From positions 1 to 10,848 of the forward strand of contig JABHOU010000054.1 of NCBI GenBank assembly GCA_018695085.1: a stretch of 10,848 bases of DNA, read 5' to 3'. This document shows, piece after piece, positions 1 through 6,906 of this stretch; position 1 is the stretch's first letter; each line of letters begins with the position of its first letter. The DNA is from Opitutia bacterium (GTDB lineage Bacteria > Verrucomicrobiota > Verrucomicrobiia > Opitutales > Seribacteraceae). The position numbers were made by a program, and so were the translations under genes. The notes beneath the pieces were generated by a model, which was not told the DNA's origin, searched no databases, and saw nothing but the letters and a program-made list of their open reading frames with translations.

Positions 1-19
1 AGGGGGGCTGCGGATCGAG

Positions 20-1276
20 TCAGTCGGACAACTTGTCGACGAAGAACTCGACCTGTGATGGGTATTTCAATTCGGTGCCGGGGTATTTCAAATGGGCTTC
101 CAGTTTGAGGGCGTCTGTCTTTTTCTTCAGAGCGATGCCCAGGTTGACGTGGTGAATGAGCCAGCCACGCGCTCTGCCTTTGTCGGCGGGAGGCTTGGCG
201 GTGGGAGGCATACCGTAACTCATGAAGATGGGTGGGTCATCCTCGGAAACGAGGAGCAAGGCGGAATGGCGGGCCGCTTTTTTATTCGCTTGTTCCAAAG
301 TTTTGGCTCCCCATGTGGCCATGCGCACTTTTTCCGGGTCAACCAGATGACCAAGCGGTCGGACAAAACCTTCAGCCTCAATTTTCGGGCCCATGAGATC
401 AGTAATCATCTCTTTCCAGAATTCGGTCTGGTTCGTGGTCTGCCCCCCGGCGGTGGCCACGCAGGTCAACCGGGTGGACTCCCGCTCAATGGGATCCTTG
501 CTCTTGGGTTTTGCCATGTCGTCCGAGTAGGCCAACCACATGCAGATTTGAGCGCCCGCCGAGCCACCGAAGGCGGCTACCCGGGATTTGTCCAGATTCC
601 ATTCCTTGGCCTTGGAGCGCATGAACTGCAGGGCCCGTCGGGCATCATGATGGGAAGTGGGTAAGGGAGTCTCGATGCTCAGGTAGCGATAATTGATCGA
701 GGCCACGGAAATGCCTGCCTTGAGAAGTTTCTTCAAAACATCCTGACTTAGCTTTTCCTTGCTGCCGGCCCGAAAGCCTCCGCCATGAATAAAAATGGCC
801 AAAGGGGTTGGCTTGGAATTTTCGGCCAACCAAATATCAAAAACGTTCCGCTCATACTCTCCATACTTCACGTTTGCATGAGTGGGTGACGTTTGTTCTT
901 TGCCTTGAGCGTTTTCCTTCCCTGATTTCCGTCCCCCTTGATTTTTTGCACGGGCAGTCGCTATCTTAATGACCTTCTCCAACTCCTTCTCGGATAAAGT
1001 CCCATCCCCATCGGAATCGGACCTGGGGAATCGTTTTATGATCTTCTGTTTCAAAGCCGCCTGTTCGGCCTTGGACAATTTACCGTCTCCGTTTTCATCG
1101 GCCTTGGGCTGTAGGTTTAGGATTTGCTTCTCCAACGGATTGTCCAAGGTCATCGACGGACGGGGAGCGTCAGGAAGTTGGTCGGTTCGGCCTAAAGCGG
1201 GAAGGCCCGGAGTGACTGCTAGTGCCATTGCGACCAAGCTCCGATTTACGGATAATTTCAATAGATTGATTTTCAT
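20..1276 (-). CDS. Secreted EF-hand alpha/beta-hydrolase (BD-FAE/esterase-lipase type)
   Basis: Predicted exported esterase of 418 aa. An N-terminal signal peptide (hydrophobic stretch ending near LPALG, about residue 29) is followed by two canonical EF-hand loops, DENGDGKLSKAE (60-71) and DSDGDGTLSEKE (87-98), which should bind Ca2+. A basic, Gly/Lys-rich linker follows, then an alpha/beta-hydrolase domain from about residue 135. Its oxyanion motif HGGG is at 164-167, its nucleophile elbow GGSAG has Ser239, and EDD (345-347) is a likely acid. The usual C-terminal catalytic His is not evident: the terminal YPG segment contains none, and the last histidines are HH at 375-376. ATG at 1276 is chosen because it gives a clean signal peptide; an upstream in-frame TTG at 1300 adds eight residues with no ribosome site. 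The gene is 69 bases after the sulfatase and probably co-transcribed. Family assignment is solid; substrate (acetylated or feruloylated glycan?) is inference. Confidence 0.9.
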   Translation of the reverse strand: MKINLLKLSVNRSLVAMALAVTPGLPALGRTDQLPDAPRPSMTLDNPLEKQILNLQPKADENGDGKLSKAEQAALKQKIIKRFPRSDSDGDGTLSEKELEKVIKIATARAKNQGGRKSGKENAQGKEQTSPTHANVKYGEYERNVFDIWLAENSKPTPLAIFIHGGGFRAGSKEKLSQDVLKKLLKAGISVASINYRYLSIETPLPTSHHDARRALQFMRSKAKEWNLDKSRVAAFGGSAGAQICMWLAYSDDMAKPKSKDPIERESTRLTCVATAGGQTTNQTEFWKEMITDLMGPKIEAEGFVRPLGHLVDPEKVRMATWGAKTLEQANKKAARHSALLLVSEDDPPIFMSYGMPPTAKPPADKGRARGWLIHHVNLGIALKKKTDALKLEAHLKYPGTELKYPSQVEFFVDKLSD

Positions 1277-1345
1277 GTTTTTACAAACACCACAAAGCAA
1301 GGAAAAGTTGCATCGAAATTGACGGAGAAGAGAAAGGATTAAGAT

Positions 1346-2728
1346 TTAGCGCTTTTTTGGCGTGCGCTTCGGTCCGGGAGTCACGGGGGACACCTTACCG
1401 AGTTTCCTTTGGCCAGCTTGGTACCAACCGTCGAGAAGGGCGCTCAGTTCCTTGACCCGGTCGGGGTTCTTGTTTGCGAGATTCACTTTCTCGGCCGGAT
1501 CCTTCTTGAGATCGAAAAGTTGAGCCCCCCCACCCTGCGGCGGATACCTCATTTTTCCCGGCGCACCGTCGTAGGTGAGGAGAAGCTTGTCGTGCCCCCG
1601 GATCACCCAGCGGTAAAGGAGGGATGCCTGCGGGTTTTCTATGTCGGCAATATCATGAGCAAAAGACTCCCCGAAGAGAACATCGCGTTTGATCTTCTTT
1701 CCGCTCTTGAGCTGAGGGAGAAGGTTCAGTCCCGGAAAGTCATGCGGGCCATTGGCCCCGGCGGCAGCCAATACCGTCGGCACGAAGTCGATGGAGGAAC
1801 AGAGTTCAGGCCGATCGGCGGGTGGGATGGTTCCCTTCCAACGGAACATGATGGGGTTGCGGGTGCCGCCTTCGTAAGGGCTGCGCTTGGAGCGAGGACC
1901 ATAGCTCCCGGTCTCGGTCTGAATCCAGCCGTTGTCGGTGACATAGATGATCAGGGTGTCCTCTCCTATAGCCGACTTGTCGATATGATTCATCAATGCG
2001 CCACAAGTCTCATCGAACCATTCGCACATGGCGTAGTACTTGGCGACCCGGTCATGGACTCCCTTCGCCAGGTACTTCTTGTGAAGACGCTCGGGTGGGT
2101 TGTGCGGGGTGTGGGGAAGGAAGGGTGCGTACCAGATGAAAAAAGGTTTCTCCTTTTTGACCGAACGATCGATGAATTCAAAGACCGGTTCCATTCCTGC
2201 CCGACCGATCTTGAGTCCGTCGTCACCGTGTCTGCCCCCGGGGTTGGGGAATCCGCGGGTCATGCCTTCGGTGAAACCTCCGCGCTGGTAGGAACCTTCC
2301 CACCATTTCCCGCTCTGGTGACTGACGTATCCTTGCTTGGCGAGCCAATGAGGAAGACCGCCATGCTTGTCTATATTCGAAATGATCAACTCCCTGGGAT
2401 CTTTTCCTGTTCTCAGGGCATGCGCCTTGTTTTCAGGAGTGTTTGCGGGGTTGTTGCCGGTGATCTTGTTCTGGTGAGAATACAGGCCGGTAAATAAGGT
2501 GGCTAGGGAAGGCCGGCACAAAGCAGTCGGCACATACCCCCGACGGAACAAGGCGCTTTCCGAGGCCAACTTGTCAAGGTGCGGGGTCTCGATGTGATCA
2601 TGCCCCATGAAGCCGTAATCGGTGTAGCTTTGATCATCGGAAAGGATCAGGACGATGTTGGGGGGCTTGGCATGCATCGTGTTTGCGAGCACGACTGAAA
2701 GGCAAAGTAGGCTGAGATATTTTTTCAT
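1346..2728 (-). CDS. Secreted type I sulfatase with atypical CRPSL motif
   Basis: Sulfatase of the alkaline-phosphatase superfamily, 460 aa, hydrolysing sulfate esters outside the cytoplasm. A Sec signal peptide (MKKYLSLLCLSVVLANTMHA, 1-20) precedes the domain start PNIVLILSDDQ, where D31 and D32 are metal ligands. The modified-cysteine site is C71-R-P-S-L75 in ALCRPSLATLFTG. The cysteine and proline that matter for formylglycine formation are present, but the arginine of the usual CxPSR is leucine (codon CTA). Other active-site features are K141 in SGKWW, the histidines of PHTPH (206 and 209), D265-N266 in VTDNGW and the KRSPYEGG stretch from K281. The length is normal for the family. The C-terminus is a basic, Pro/Lys-rich tail (TPGPKRTPKKR). 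No ribosome-binding site is visible before the ATG. The gene sits alone after a 316-base gap and is followed by the EF-hand esterase, so the two probably form a unit. Whether the leucine is tolerated by the maturation enzyme is uncertain. Confidence 0.95.
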   Translation of the reverse strand: MKKYLSLLCLSVVLANTMHAKPPNIVLILSDDQSYTDYGFMGHDHIETPHLDKLASESALFRRGYVPTALCRPSLATLFTGLYSHQNKITGNNPANTPENKAHALRTGKDPRELIISNIDKHGGLPHWLAKQGYVSHQSGKWWEGSYQRGGFTEGMTRGFPNPGGRHGDDGLKIGRAGMEPVFEFIDRSVKKEKPFFIWYAPFLPHTPHNPPERLHKKYLAKGVHDRVAKYYAMCEWFDETCGALMNHIDKSAIGEDTLIIYVTDNGWIQTETGSYGPRSKRSPYEGGTRNPIMFRWKGTIPPADRPELCSSIDFVPTVLAAAGANGPHDFPGLNLLPQLKSGKKIKRDVLFGESFAHDIADIENPQASLLYRWVIRGHDKLLLTYDGAPGKMRYPPQGGGAQLFDLKKDPAEKVNLANKNPDRVKELSALLDGWYQAGQRKLGKVSPVTPGPKRTPKKR

Positions 2729-2887
2729 GTATAAATTGTTGGTTGTTTCACTACGGATTCAGGCACCAAGTCTCGAGTTCATGATGGAAGGGCTTGTGTT
2801 AAGGGAATCGGATTATTTCGGACGAGGGAAAAAAGTGAATTCAATAAAGTGACGTCGGAGCATCCGTTTATCTTACGAATCCTTTCG

Positions 2888-2906
2888 CACCTGAAGTTTC
2901 CAGGTG
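2888..2906 (-). terminator. Small hairpin, possible terminator of the decayed gene
   Basis: CACCTG and CAGGTG form a perfect inverted repeat. Read on the minus strand, the stem extends to 8 pairs (one G-U) around a three-base loop. It starts 13 bases after the stop codon of the gene remnant at 2920, the position expected for a terminator. No T-run follows on the minus strand, so it would be a poor intrinsic terminator; it may only be a 3'-end stabilising hairpin or a chance palindrome. Confidence 0.3.
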
Positions 2907-2919
2907 TAGAACCTTCGCG

Positions 2920-3018
2920 TTATTTATTGGAGTCTTGCAGCAACCGAATCATCTCCTTGGCATAACGTCTGCCTAGTTCGCGGCAACTGGTCTGGTCCTG
3001 CAATTGGGTTAAACCGCA
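2920..3018 (-). pseudogene. C-terminal remnant of an unidentified gene
   Basis: A frame of 32 codons ends in TAA at 2920 and is closed upstream by TGA at 3019-3021. Its second half, LGRRYAKEMIRLL followed by QDSNK, reads like the amphipathic C-terminal helix of a real protein. It has no start codon of its own before the single Met near its end, and codons upstream of the TGA look non-coding. I read it as the 3' end of a gene whose body has been lost, but I cannot name the family. The fragment is short, so chance cannot be excluded. Confidence 0.35.
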
Positions 3019-3044
3019 TCAGAGAAGCCTGGAAGAAGATCGAT

Positions 3045-3500
3045 TTATCGAACGAGTTCGATCCCGTCATCGGTAATCTTGATCTTTCCCTTTTTGTAAA
3101 GGCCGCCGATTGCTTGTTTGAAGACTTTTTTACTCACTTTGAATTCCCTTTTTATATCTTCCGGAGAACTTTTGTCTCCAAATTCGGATTTCCCTCCAAC
3201 TGCCTTGAGGTGATCCAGAATTTTATCGAAAGTCGAATGAACGTGCCTGCCTTTGTCCGGTTGTAAGGAAACGTCAATCCTTCCATCTTCCCGAACACCC
3301 GTGATATACCCTTTGAGTTTTTGCCCTTCCTTGTACTTTTCATAAACTTGATTGCCGTAAACCAATCCTATGTACTCATCGTTGATCGCTACTTGGATCC
3401 CCAAATCAGTAAAAGCATATATCTCGAGATCCACTTCCTCCCATCGAGAAAATTCATCCGGCTCTACATGTTCGATTAAATACTCATCATTATTATTCAT
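3045..3500 (-). CDS. Short CvfB/YitL-like S1 domain plus winged-helix protein
   Basis: A 151-aa protein matching the C-terminal half of the CvfB (YitL) family of S1-type RNA-binding proteins. Residues about 22-80 form one S1 beta-barrel (VDLEIYAFTDLGIQVAIN to GRIDVSLQP). Residues about 88-151 match the family's winged helix, with the typical KVSKKVFKQAIGGLYKKGKI segment and a closing DGIEL. Family members are normally about 280 aa, with further S1 domains in front; those are absent. As drawn it starts at ATG 3500 and would be cytosolic. An in-frame signal-peptide frame lies directly upstream, separated only by TAA and two codons (AAG AGA). The bases before the ATG are purine-rich but too close for a good ribosome site. 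A role in RNA binding or translation is inferred from the family. It is an odd neighbour for secreted hydrolases, and a truncated or degenerating gene is a fair alternative. Confidence 0.8.
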   Translation of the reverse strand: MNNNDEYLIEHVEPDEFSRWEEVDLEIYAFTDLGIQVAINDEYIGLVYGNQVYEKYKEGQKLKGYITGVREDGRIDVSLQPDKGRHVHSTFDKILDHLKAVGGKSEFGDKSSPEDIKREFKVSKKVFKQAIGGLYKKGKIKITDDGIELVR

Positions 3501-3506
3501 TCTCTT

Positions 3507-3572
3507 TTAACTATAATCAGCCTGGGCAAAAACCGCACCCACCAAAAAGAAAATGAACAATATTTTTTTCAT
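3507..3572 (-). CDS. Orphan signal-peptide frame of 21 codons
   Basis: The frame starts with ATG at 3572, 14 bases after the stop of the large fused hydrolase. It encodes a textbook Sec signal peptide: MKK n-region, hydrophobic core ILFIFFLVGAVF, and an AQA cleavage site. Only D-Y-S follow before TAA. The next codons in the same frame are AAG AGA and then the ATG of the S1-domain gene, so a single stop codon separates signal peptide and downstream protein. An AAGGAGG lies about 19 bases before the ATG, too far for normal use. It could be the leftover 5' end of a lost secreted-protein gene, the true 5' end of a disrupted gene, or a small translated leader. The signal-peptide character is clear; expression is unknown. 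Confidence 0.45.
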   Translation of the reverse strand: MKKILFIFFLVGAVFAQADYS

Positions 3573-3578
3573 CGAACG

Positions 3579-3584
3579 ATTATA
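3579..3584 (-). promoter_or_regulatory. Perfect TATAAT, possible -10 element
   Basis: On the minus strand TATAAT lies between the stop of the large fused hydrolase and the orphan signal-peptide frame, with six bases between it and that ATG. If used, transcription would begin at about the ATG, giving a nearly leaderless message. No good -35 is found at 16-18 bases upstream; TTCAAA at 3605-3610 is 20 bases away. A weak, position-based call. Confidence 0.25.
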
Positions 3585-3586
3585 GC

Positions 3587-6500
3587 TTAGTCCTCCTTGT
3601 GTCCTTTGAATCCTAGGGATGCATCGAGAACCTGGCCCAACGTAACAGGCGTATGAGCATTCTTTGCATAGGCTGTCATCTTCTCGATAATATCGGGGAA
3701 TTGATCGGCTACATCATTGAGCTCTTCAATATCCTTACTCAAATCATAAAGCTCAAATGGGAGGTTTTTATTTGGTCTGATCGCTTTCCAATCATTCATG
3801 CGTAGAGCAATACTCTTCTTGTTCTCCCAATATAGATACTTGTGCTGGTTTTGCTGGCGTCCCGCATTTTTCCCTCCGAGCAAGGTAGGTAAGATTGAAA
3901 TGCCATCGGTATCCTTTCGCGGTCTTGCATGAGCGATTTTCGCCAGCGTTGGCATGATGTCCGGGAAGTAGCCTAAGTGTTCGGAAATGGTACCTGCTTT
4001 TATTTTGCCGGGCCATCGAACAATAAAGGGGACCCTGATTCCGCCTTCATAAAAACCGCCCTTCCCTCCCCGGAAACGTTCACCCGTCTCTGGATTCAGG
4101 TTAGGAGCCAGAAAGCCATGTGGATGTTCATTACTCTTAAAATAGGTCTTCCCGCCGTTATCGCCGGAAATGAAAACAATGGTATCATCATCGATCCTCA
4201 ATTTTTTCAGCAAGTCCATGATCTCGCCAATTTGCCGGTCCACCATTTCCACCATCGCAGCATACATTTGGGCATCATGAGTCCCTTTTTGATTTGTGGC
4301 ATCCCATTTCATGTCTTTGTACTTTTGCCACGCGGGTTCATTGTCAGGCATGGCCCAGAAACCATGAGGGGGCGTCCATGGAAGATAAGCAAAGAAGGGG
4401 CGATCCTTATTCTCTCGGATAAAGTCCAGACTGTCCTCAAAGATCAGAGAATGTGAAAAGGTTTTGCCCTTATGAAAGTCCCCGGCGTTGCCTGCGAGCC
4501 GCACCTTCTTACTGTTGCGAATAAGATATCTTGGATAAAAGGTATGGGCGTGAGTCTGATTGTAATAACCAAAGAAGACATCAAAACCATGCTTCTCGGG
4601 TACGCCTGTCGTACCGACGTCCCCAAGTCCCCACTTGCCGAATCCACCGGTTGCATAGCCCGCGTCCTTGAGCATGCTGGCGATAGTCACCTCATCCGCA
4701 CGCAGACAACCGGGTCCGCGAACGGTAGTATGACCAGTATGCTGCCCAGTTATAAGCGTACTACGCGTGGGTGCGCAGACGTTGGCGCCAGCCAGAAACT
4801 GAGTGAAACGGATCCCTTCGGATGCGACCTTGTCGATATTCGGCGTCTCCAATATGGGGTGCCCCATGACCGATGATTCGAAATACCCCCACTCATCCAG
4901 CATGAAGTAAATAATGTTTGGCTTATTATCATTGGCGGTTGGAAGAGGATTATTGGCACTCTTGGGAAGAGCATTCAAATTCAACCTCAAGCCATGCTTT
5001 TCCAACAAAGGCTTTAACGCCTTGGCCCAGGCAAGATATCCCTGCTCATTGTGGTGCAATAAGTCACTTTTGTAGAGAGCCTTGTTCTGTTGACCATTTT
5101 CAGTCGAGAAAAAGCGGTTGAGATCAAGGTGAGATACGCGTTTACCATCTGCAAGTTGTGGCAGCATGGCATTGACCGCCTTGACTCTCTCATACGCTGG
5201 TCCCTCCTTTCTTGGAAAGATAGAGAAGATCACGATTTTCGATTCCGGCAGGCGAGCTCGCGCTTCGACCACGATGGCTTTGATACCTGCAAAGACATCC
5301 TCAGGTTGGTCCGGAGGATATGCTTTTTTGTCCTCATGCAGGTTGTTGGTACCAATCATCAGAGTCACAAGCTTGGGGGAAATTCCATCAAGCGCTCCAT
5401 TCCGAATGCGCCAGAGAACATTTTGAGTGCGATCACCGGGAAAGCCAAGGTTCAGCAGATTACTCCCTTCAAATGCGCCCGGATATTTACCCCACGAATG
5501 AGTAATGGAGTCACCGATCATAACAAAATCGATCTTGGCGTTTGTTGCCTCCTTGAGTTTCTCTTGGTGTAGCCTCGGCATGAACTTTTTAAGGGGCGAT
5601 GGTACGGGAATCACCGTTGAGGGTTGGCCTTCGTTGTCGAGATTCTTGCCCATGTCCGGAACATTCCATTTGATAGGTAGTTTGGCATCAAGGTATGCGA
5701 GTTTGGAGAAGCTCCGTTCCGACTTCTTATTGAAGAACTTCCAATCCGCGAAGTCGAGTAAAGCCTGCCAATCTTCTTCATTCTGGGCATGCTTTCCGTC
5801 ACGCCAATGGATACCCTGTTGTTTTTCCGCCCCAAGCCATTTAAAAACCTTGTCGGCAGCACGATAGGTCAACTCGGTGCCATAGGGGTTTGCCCAGTAG
5901 TCCTGACGGGCATGAGCATTGATTAGAGCTCGCGGTGCAATCAAGGCCTTTGCCGTGTGTGAGTCGAATGGAAGTCGGTCTTCCTTACCGCCAAAATCAA
6001 AGAAACGACTGACCCACCAATGTGGGAATGTCTTCTTGTGTAAGATTAGACGTTGGGGCTTTTGCCCCGCTTCGAAATAGCGAAGGCTACCCGTTCCTCC
6101 AGTACCTGATGAATTGGGTGCAGTGATGGCAATACGCTCATCATATATACCGGCGCACAAGGCGGTTTTCCCACCTCTAGAGTGACCCGTTGCGACTATC
6201 TTCTTCATGTCGACAAGTCCAAGTCTATCCAGAGCGTCAGCAACAAGCCCATGTGCCCAGGCCCATGCTGCAATCGTGCCCCAATCGTATTCGGGATAGA
6301 GCGGGAACACTCCGGTGTCGCGGTTATCGCGCCCATCAAAGGCAACTTCGTTTCGGTTGAACTTACAGAGTGAATACCCCCTCGAGACAGCCTGCATCGC
6401 CGCCGCCTTGTCTTGCTCGGCTCTTACGCGAGCCTTGCCCTCACCCTCAAAAAAAGTGTAGCAGTTTTTGACAATGAGAGGAACTCGTTTGCCTTCTGCC

Positions 6501-6901
6501 GGCCGGATCAGCTCGAAATGGAACGTTGTCGACTTCTGATTCCTGATCAGGGTGACGGCGTAGCGCTCGTGAATCGCTTTTTCGCCAGAAACAGGCTTTC
6601 GCCAGATGCGCTTCAAATCAAACTGTTTCGGCCTCGGGGGCATTACACCATACTGGTAGTGGGCCAACATTGCTTTGAGATACGTACGCTGGGCAGGCCA
6701 TTCTTTGGTTGAACTTATTCTGGACCCATCAGGTTTGACAAACGGATCCGGCATGGCTTCTCGAACAGCAAGTTCTTCGACAGGAGGAAGGTCTTTTGAG
6801 GACTTCTTCCCAATAGCGAGCGACTTCTCGGATGAGAGGGTTACGGCCATCAAGCTGACAAAGCAGAAGAGAGCAAAGCTAGTGGCGTGTTCAGTCTTCA
6901 T
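3587..6901 (-). CDS. Trimodular secreted hydrolase: CE15-like esterase, SGNH esterase, sulfatase
   Basis: One uninterrupted 1104-aa frame with a signal peptide (about 1-29) and three catalytic domains. Domain 1 (about 45-395) is CE15/glucuronoyl-esterase-like: GHSRGGK (239-245) carries nucleophile Ser241, GTGGTG then E277 is the likely acid, and GKHAQNEEDW holds His371. It should cleave uronic-acid esters. Domain 2 (about 455-640) is an SGNH/GDSL esterase of deacetylase type: IGDSIT with Ser465, Gly486 in NLGFPGD, Asn519 in GTNN, and D613-x-x-H616. Domain 3 (about 660-1090) is a type I sulfatase: C709-A-P-T-R is a proper formylglycine motif, with K756, His846, D914-N915 and GFYEGG. Its first metal pair is D669-Glu rather than Asp-Asp. 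Linkers of some 20-60 residues separate the domains. ATG at 6901 is preferred over in-frame GTG 6940, which would lie inside the preceding gene and bury the signal peptide. It follows the metallophosphatase by five bases, so the two are surely co-transcribed. Removal of ester, acetyl and sulfate groups from one uronic-acid polysaccharide is inferred. Confidence 0.93.
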   Translation of the reverse strand: MKTEHATSFALFCFVSLMAVTLSSEKSLAIGKKSSKDLPPVEELAVREAMPDPFVKPDGSRISSTKEWPAQRTYLKAMLAHYQYGVMPPRPKQFDLKRIWRKPVSGEKAIHERYAVTLIRNQKSTTFHFELIRPAEGKRVPLIVKNCYTFFEGEGKARVRAEQDKAAAMQAVSRGYSLCKFNRNEVAFDGRDNRDTGVFPLYPEYDWGTIAAWAWAHGLVADALDRLGLVDMKKIVATGHSRGGKTALCAGIYDERIAITAPNSSGTGGTGSLRYFEAGQKPQRLILHKKTFPHWWVSRFFDFGGKEDRLPFDSHTAKALIAPRALINAHARQDYWANPYGTELTYRAADKVFKWLGAEKQQGIHWRDGKHAQNEEDWQALLDFADWKFFNKKSERSFSKLAYLDAKLPIKWNVPDMGKNLDNEGQPSTVIPVPSPLKKFMPRLHQEKLKEATNAKIDFVMIGDSITHSWGKYPGAFEGSNLLNLGFPGDRTQNVLWRIRNGALDGISPKLVTLMIGTNNLHEDKKAYPPDQPEDVFAGIKAIVVEARARLPESKIVIFSIFPRKEGPAYERVKAVNAMLPQLADGKRVSHLDLNRFFSTENGQQNKALYKSDLLHHNEQGYLAWAKALKPLLEKHGLRLNLNALPKSANNPLPTANDNKPNIIYFMLDEWGYFESSVMGHPILETPNIDKVASEGIRFTQFLAGANVCAPTRSTLITGQHTGHTTVRGPGCLRADEVTIASMLKDAGYATGGFGKWGLGDVGTTGVPEKHGFDVFFGYYNQTHAHTFYPRYLIRNSKKVRLAGNAGDFHKGKTFSHSLIFEDSLDFIRENKDRPFFAYLPWTPPHGFWAMPDNEPAWQKYKDMKWDATNQKGTHDAQMYAAMVEMVDRQIGEIMDLLKKLRIDDDTIVFISGDNGGKTYFKSNEHPHGFLAPNLNPETGERFRGGKGGFYEGGIRVPFIVRWPGKIKAGTISEHLGYFPDIMPTLAKIAHARPRKDTDGISILPTLLGGKNAGRQQNQHKYLYWENKKSIALRMNDWKAIRPNKNLPFELYDLSKDIEELNDVADQFPDIIEKMTAYAKNAHTPVTLGQVLDASLGFKGHKED

Positions 6902-6906
6902 ATGCT

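Larger units (their letters stand above)
2729..3044. other. 316-base intergenic region with gene remnant and hairpin
   Basis: No complete gene is visible here. On the minus strand, the half next to the S1-domain gene contains a coding-like tail (2920-3018) and a small hairpin (2888-2906), described separately. The half next to the sulfatase (2729-2880) should carry that gene's promoter if it is transcribed independently, but I could not find a -35/-10 pair with acceptable spacing there, nor a Shine-Dalgarno sequence. Confidence 0.6.

Noticed and set aside
92..664. A 190-codon plus-strand frame opposite the EF-hand esterase
   Set aside because: A shadow of a well-supported gene; low-complexity translation with no recognisable domain.
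1409..2497. A long open frame on the plus strand, 362 codons, opposite the sulfatase
   Set aside because: It lies wholly antisense to a sulfatase with all motifs in place, its translation shows no family features, and no promoter or ribosome site precedes it.
3011..3538. Short repeat AAACCGCA on both sides of the S1-domain gene, considered as a target-site duplication
   Set aside because: Only 8 bases, not placed at clear insertion ends, and the bases beside it do not align in the same order on the two sides.
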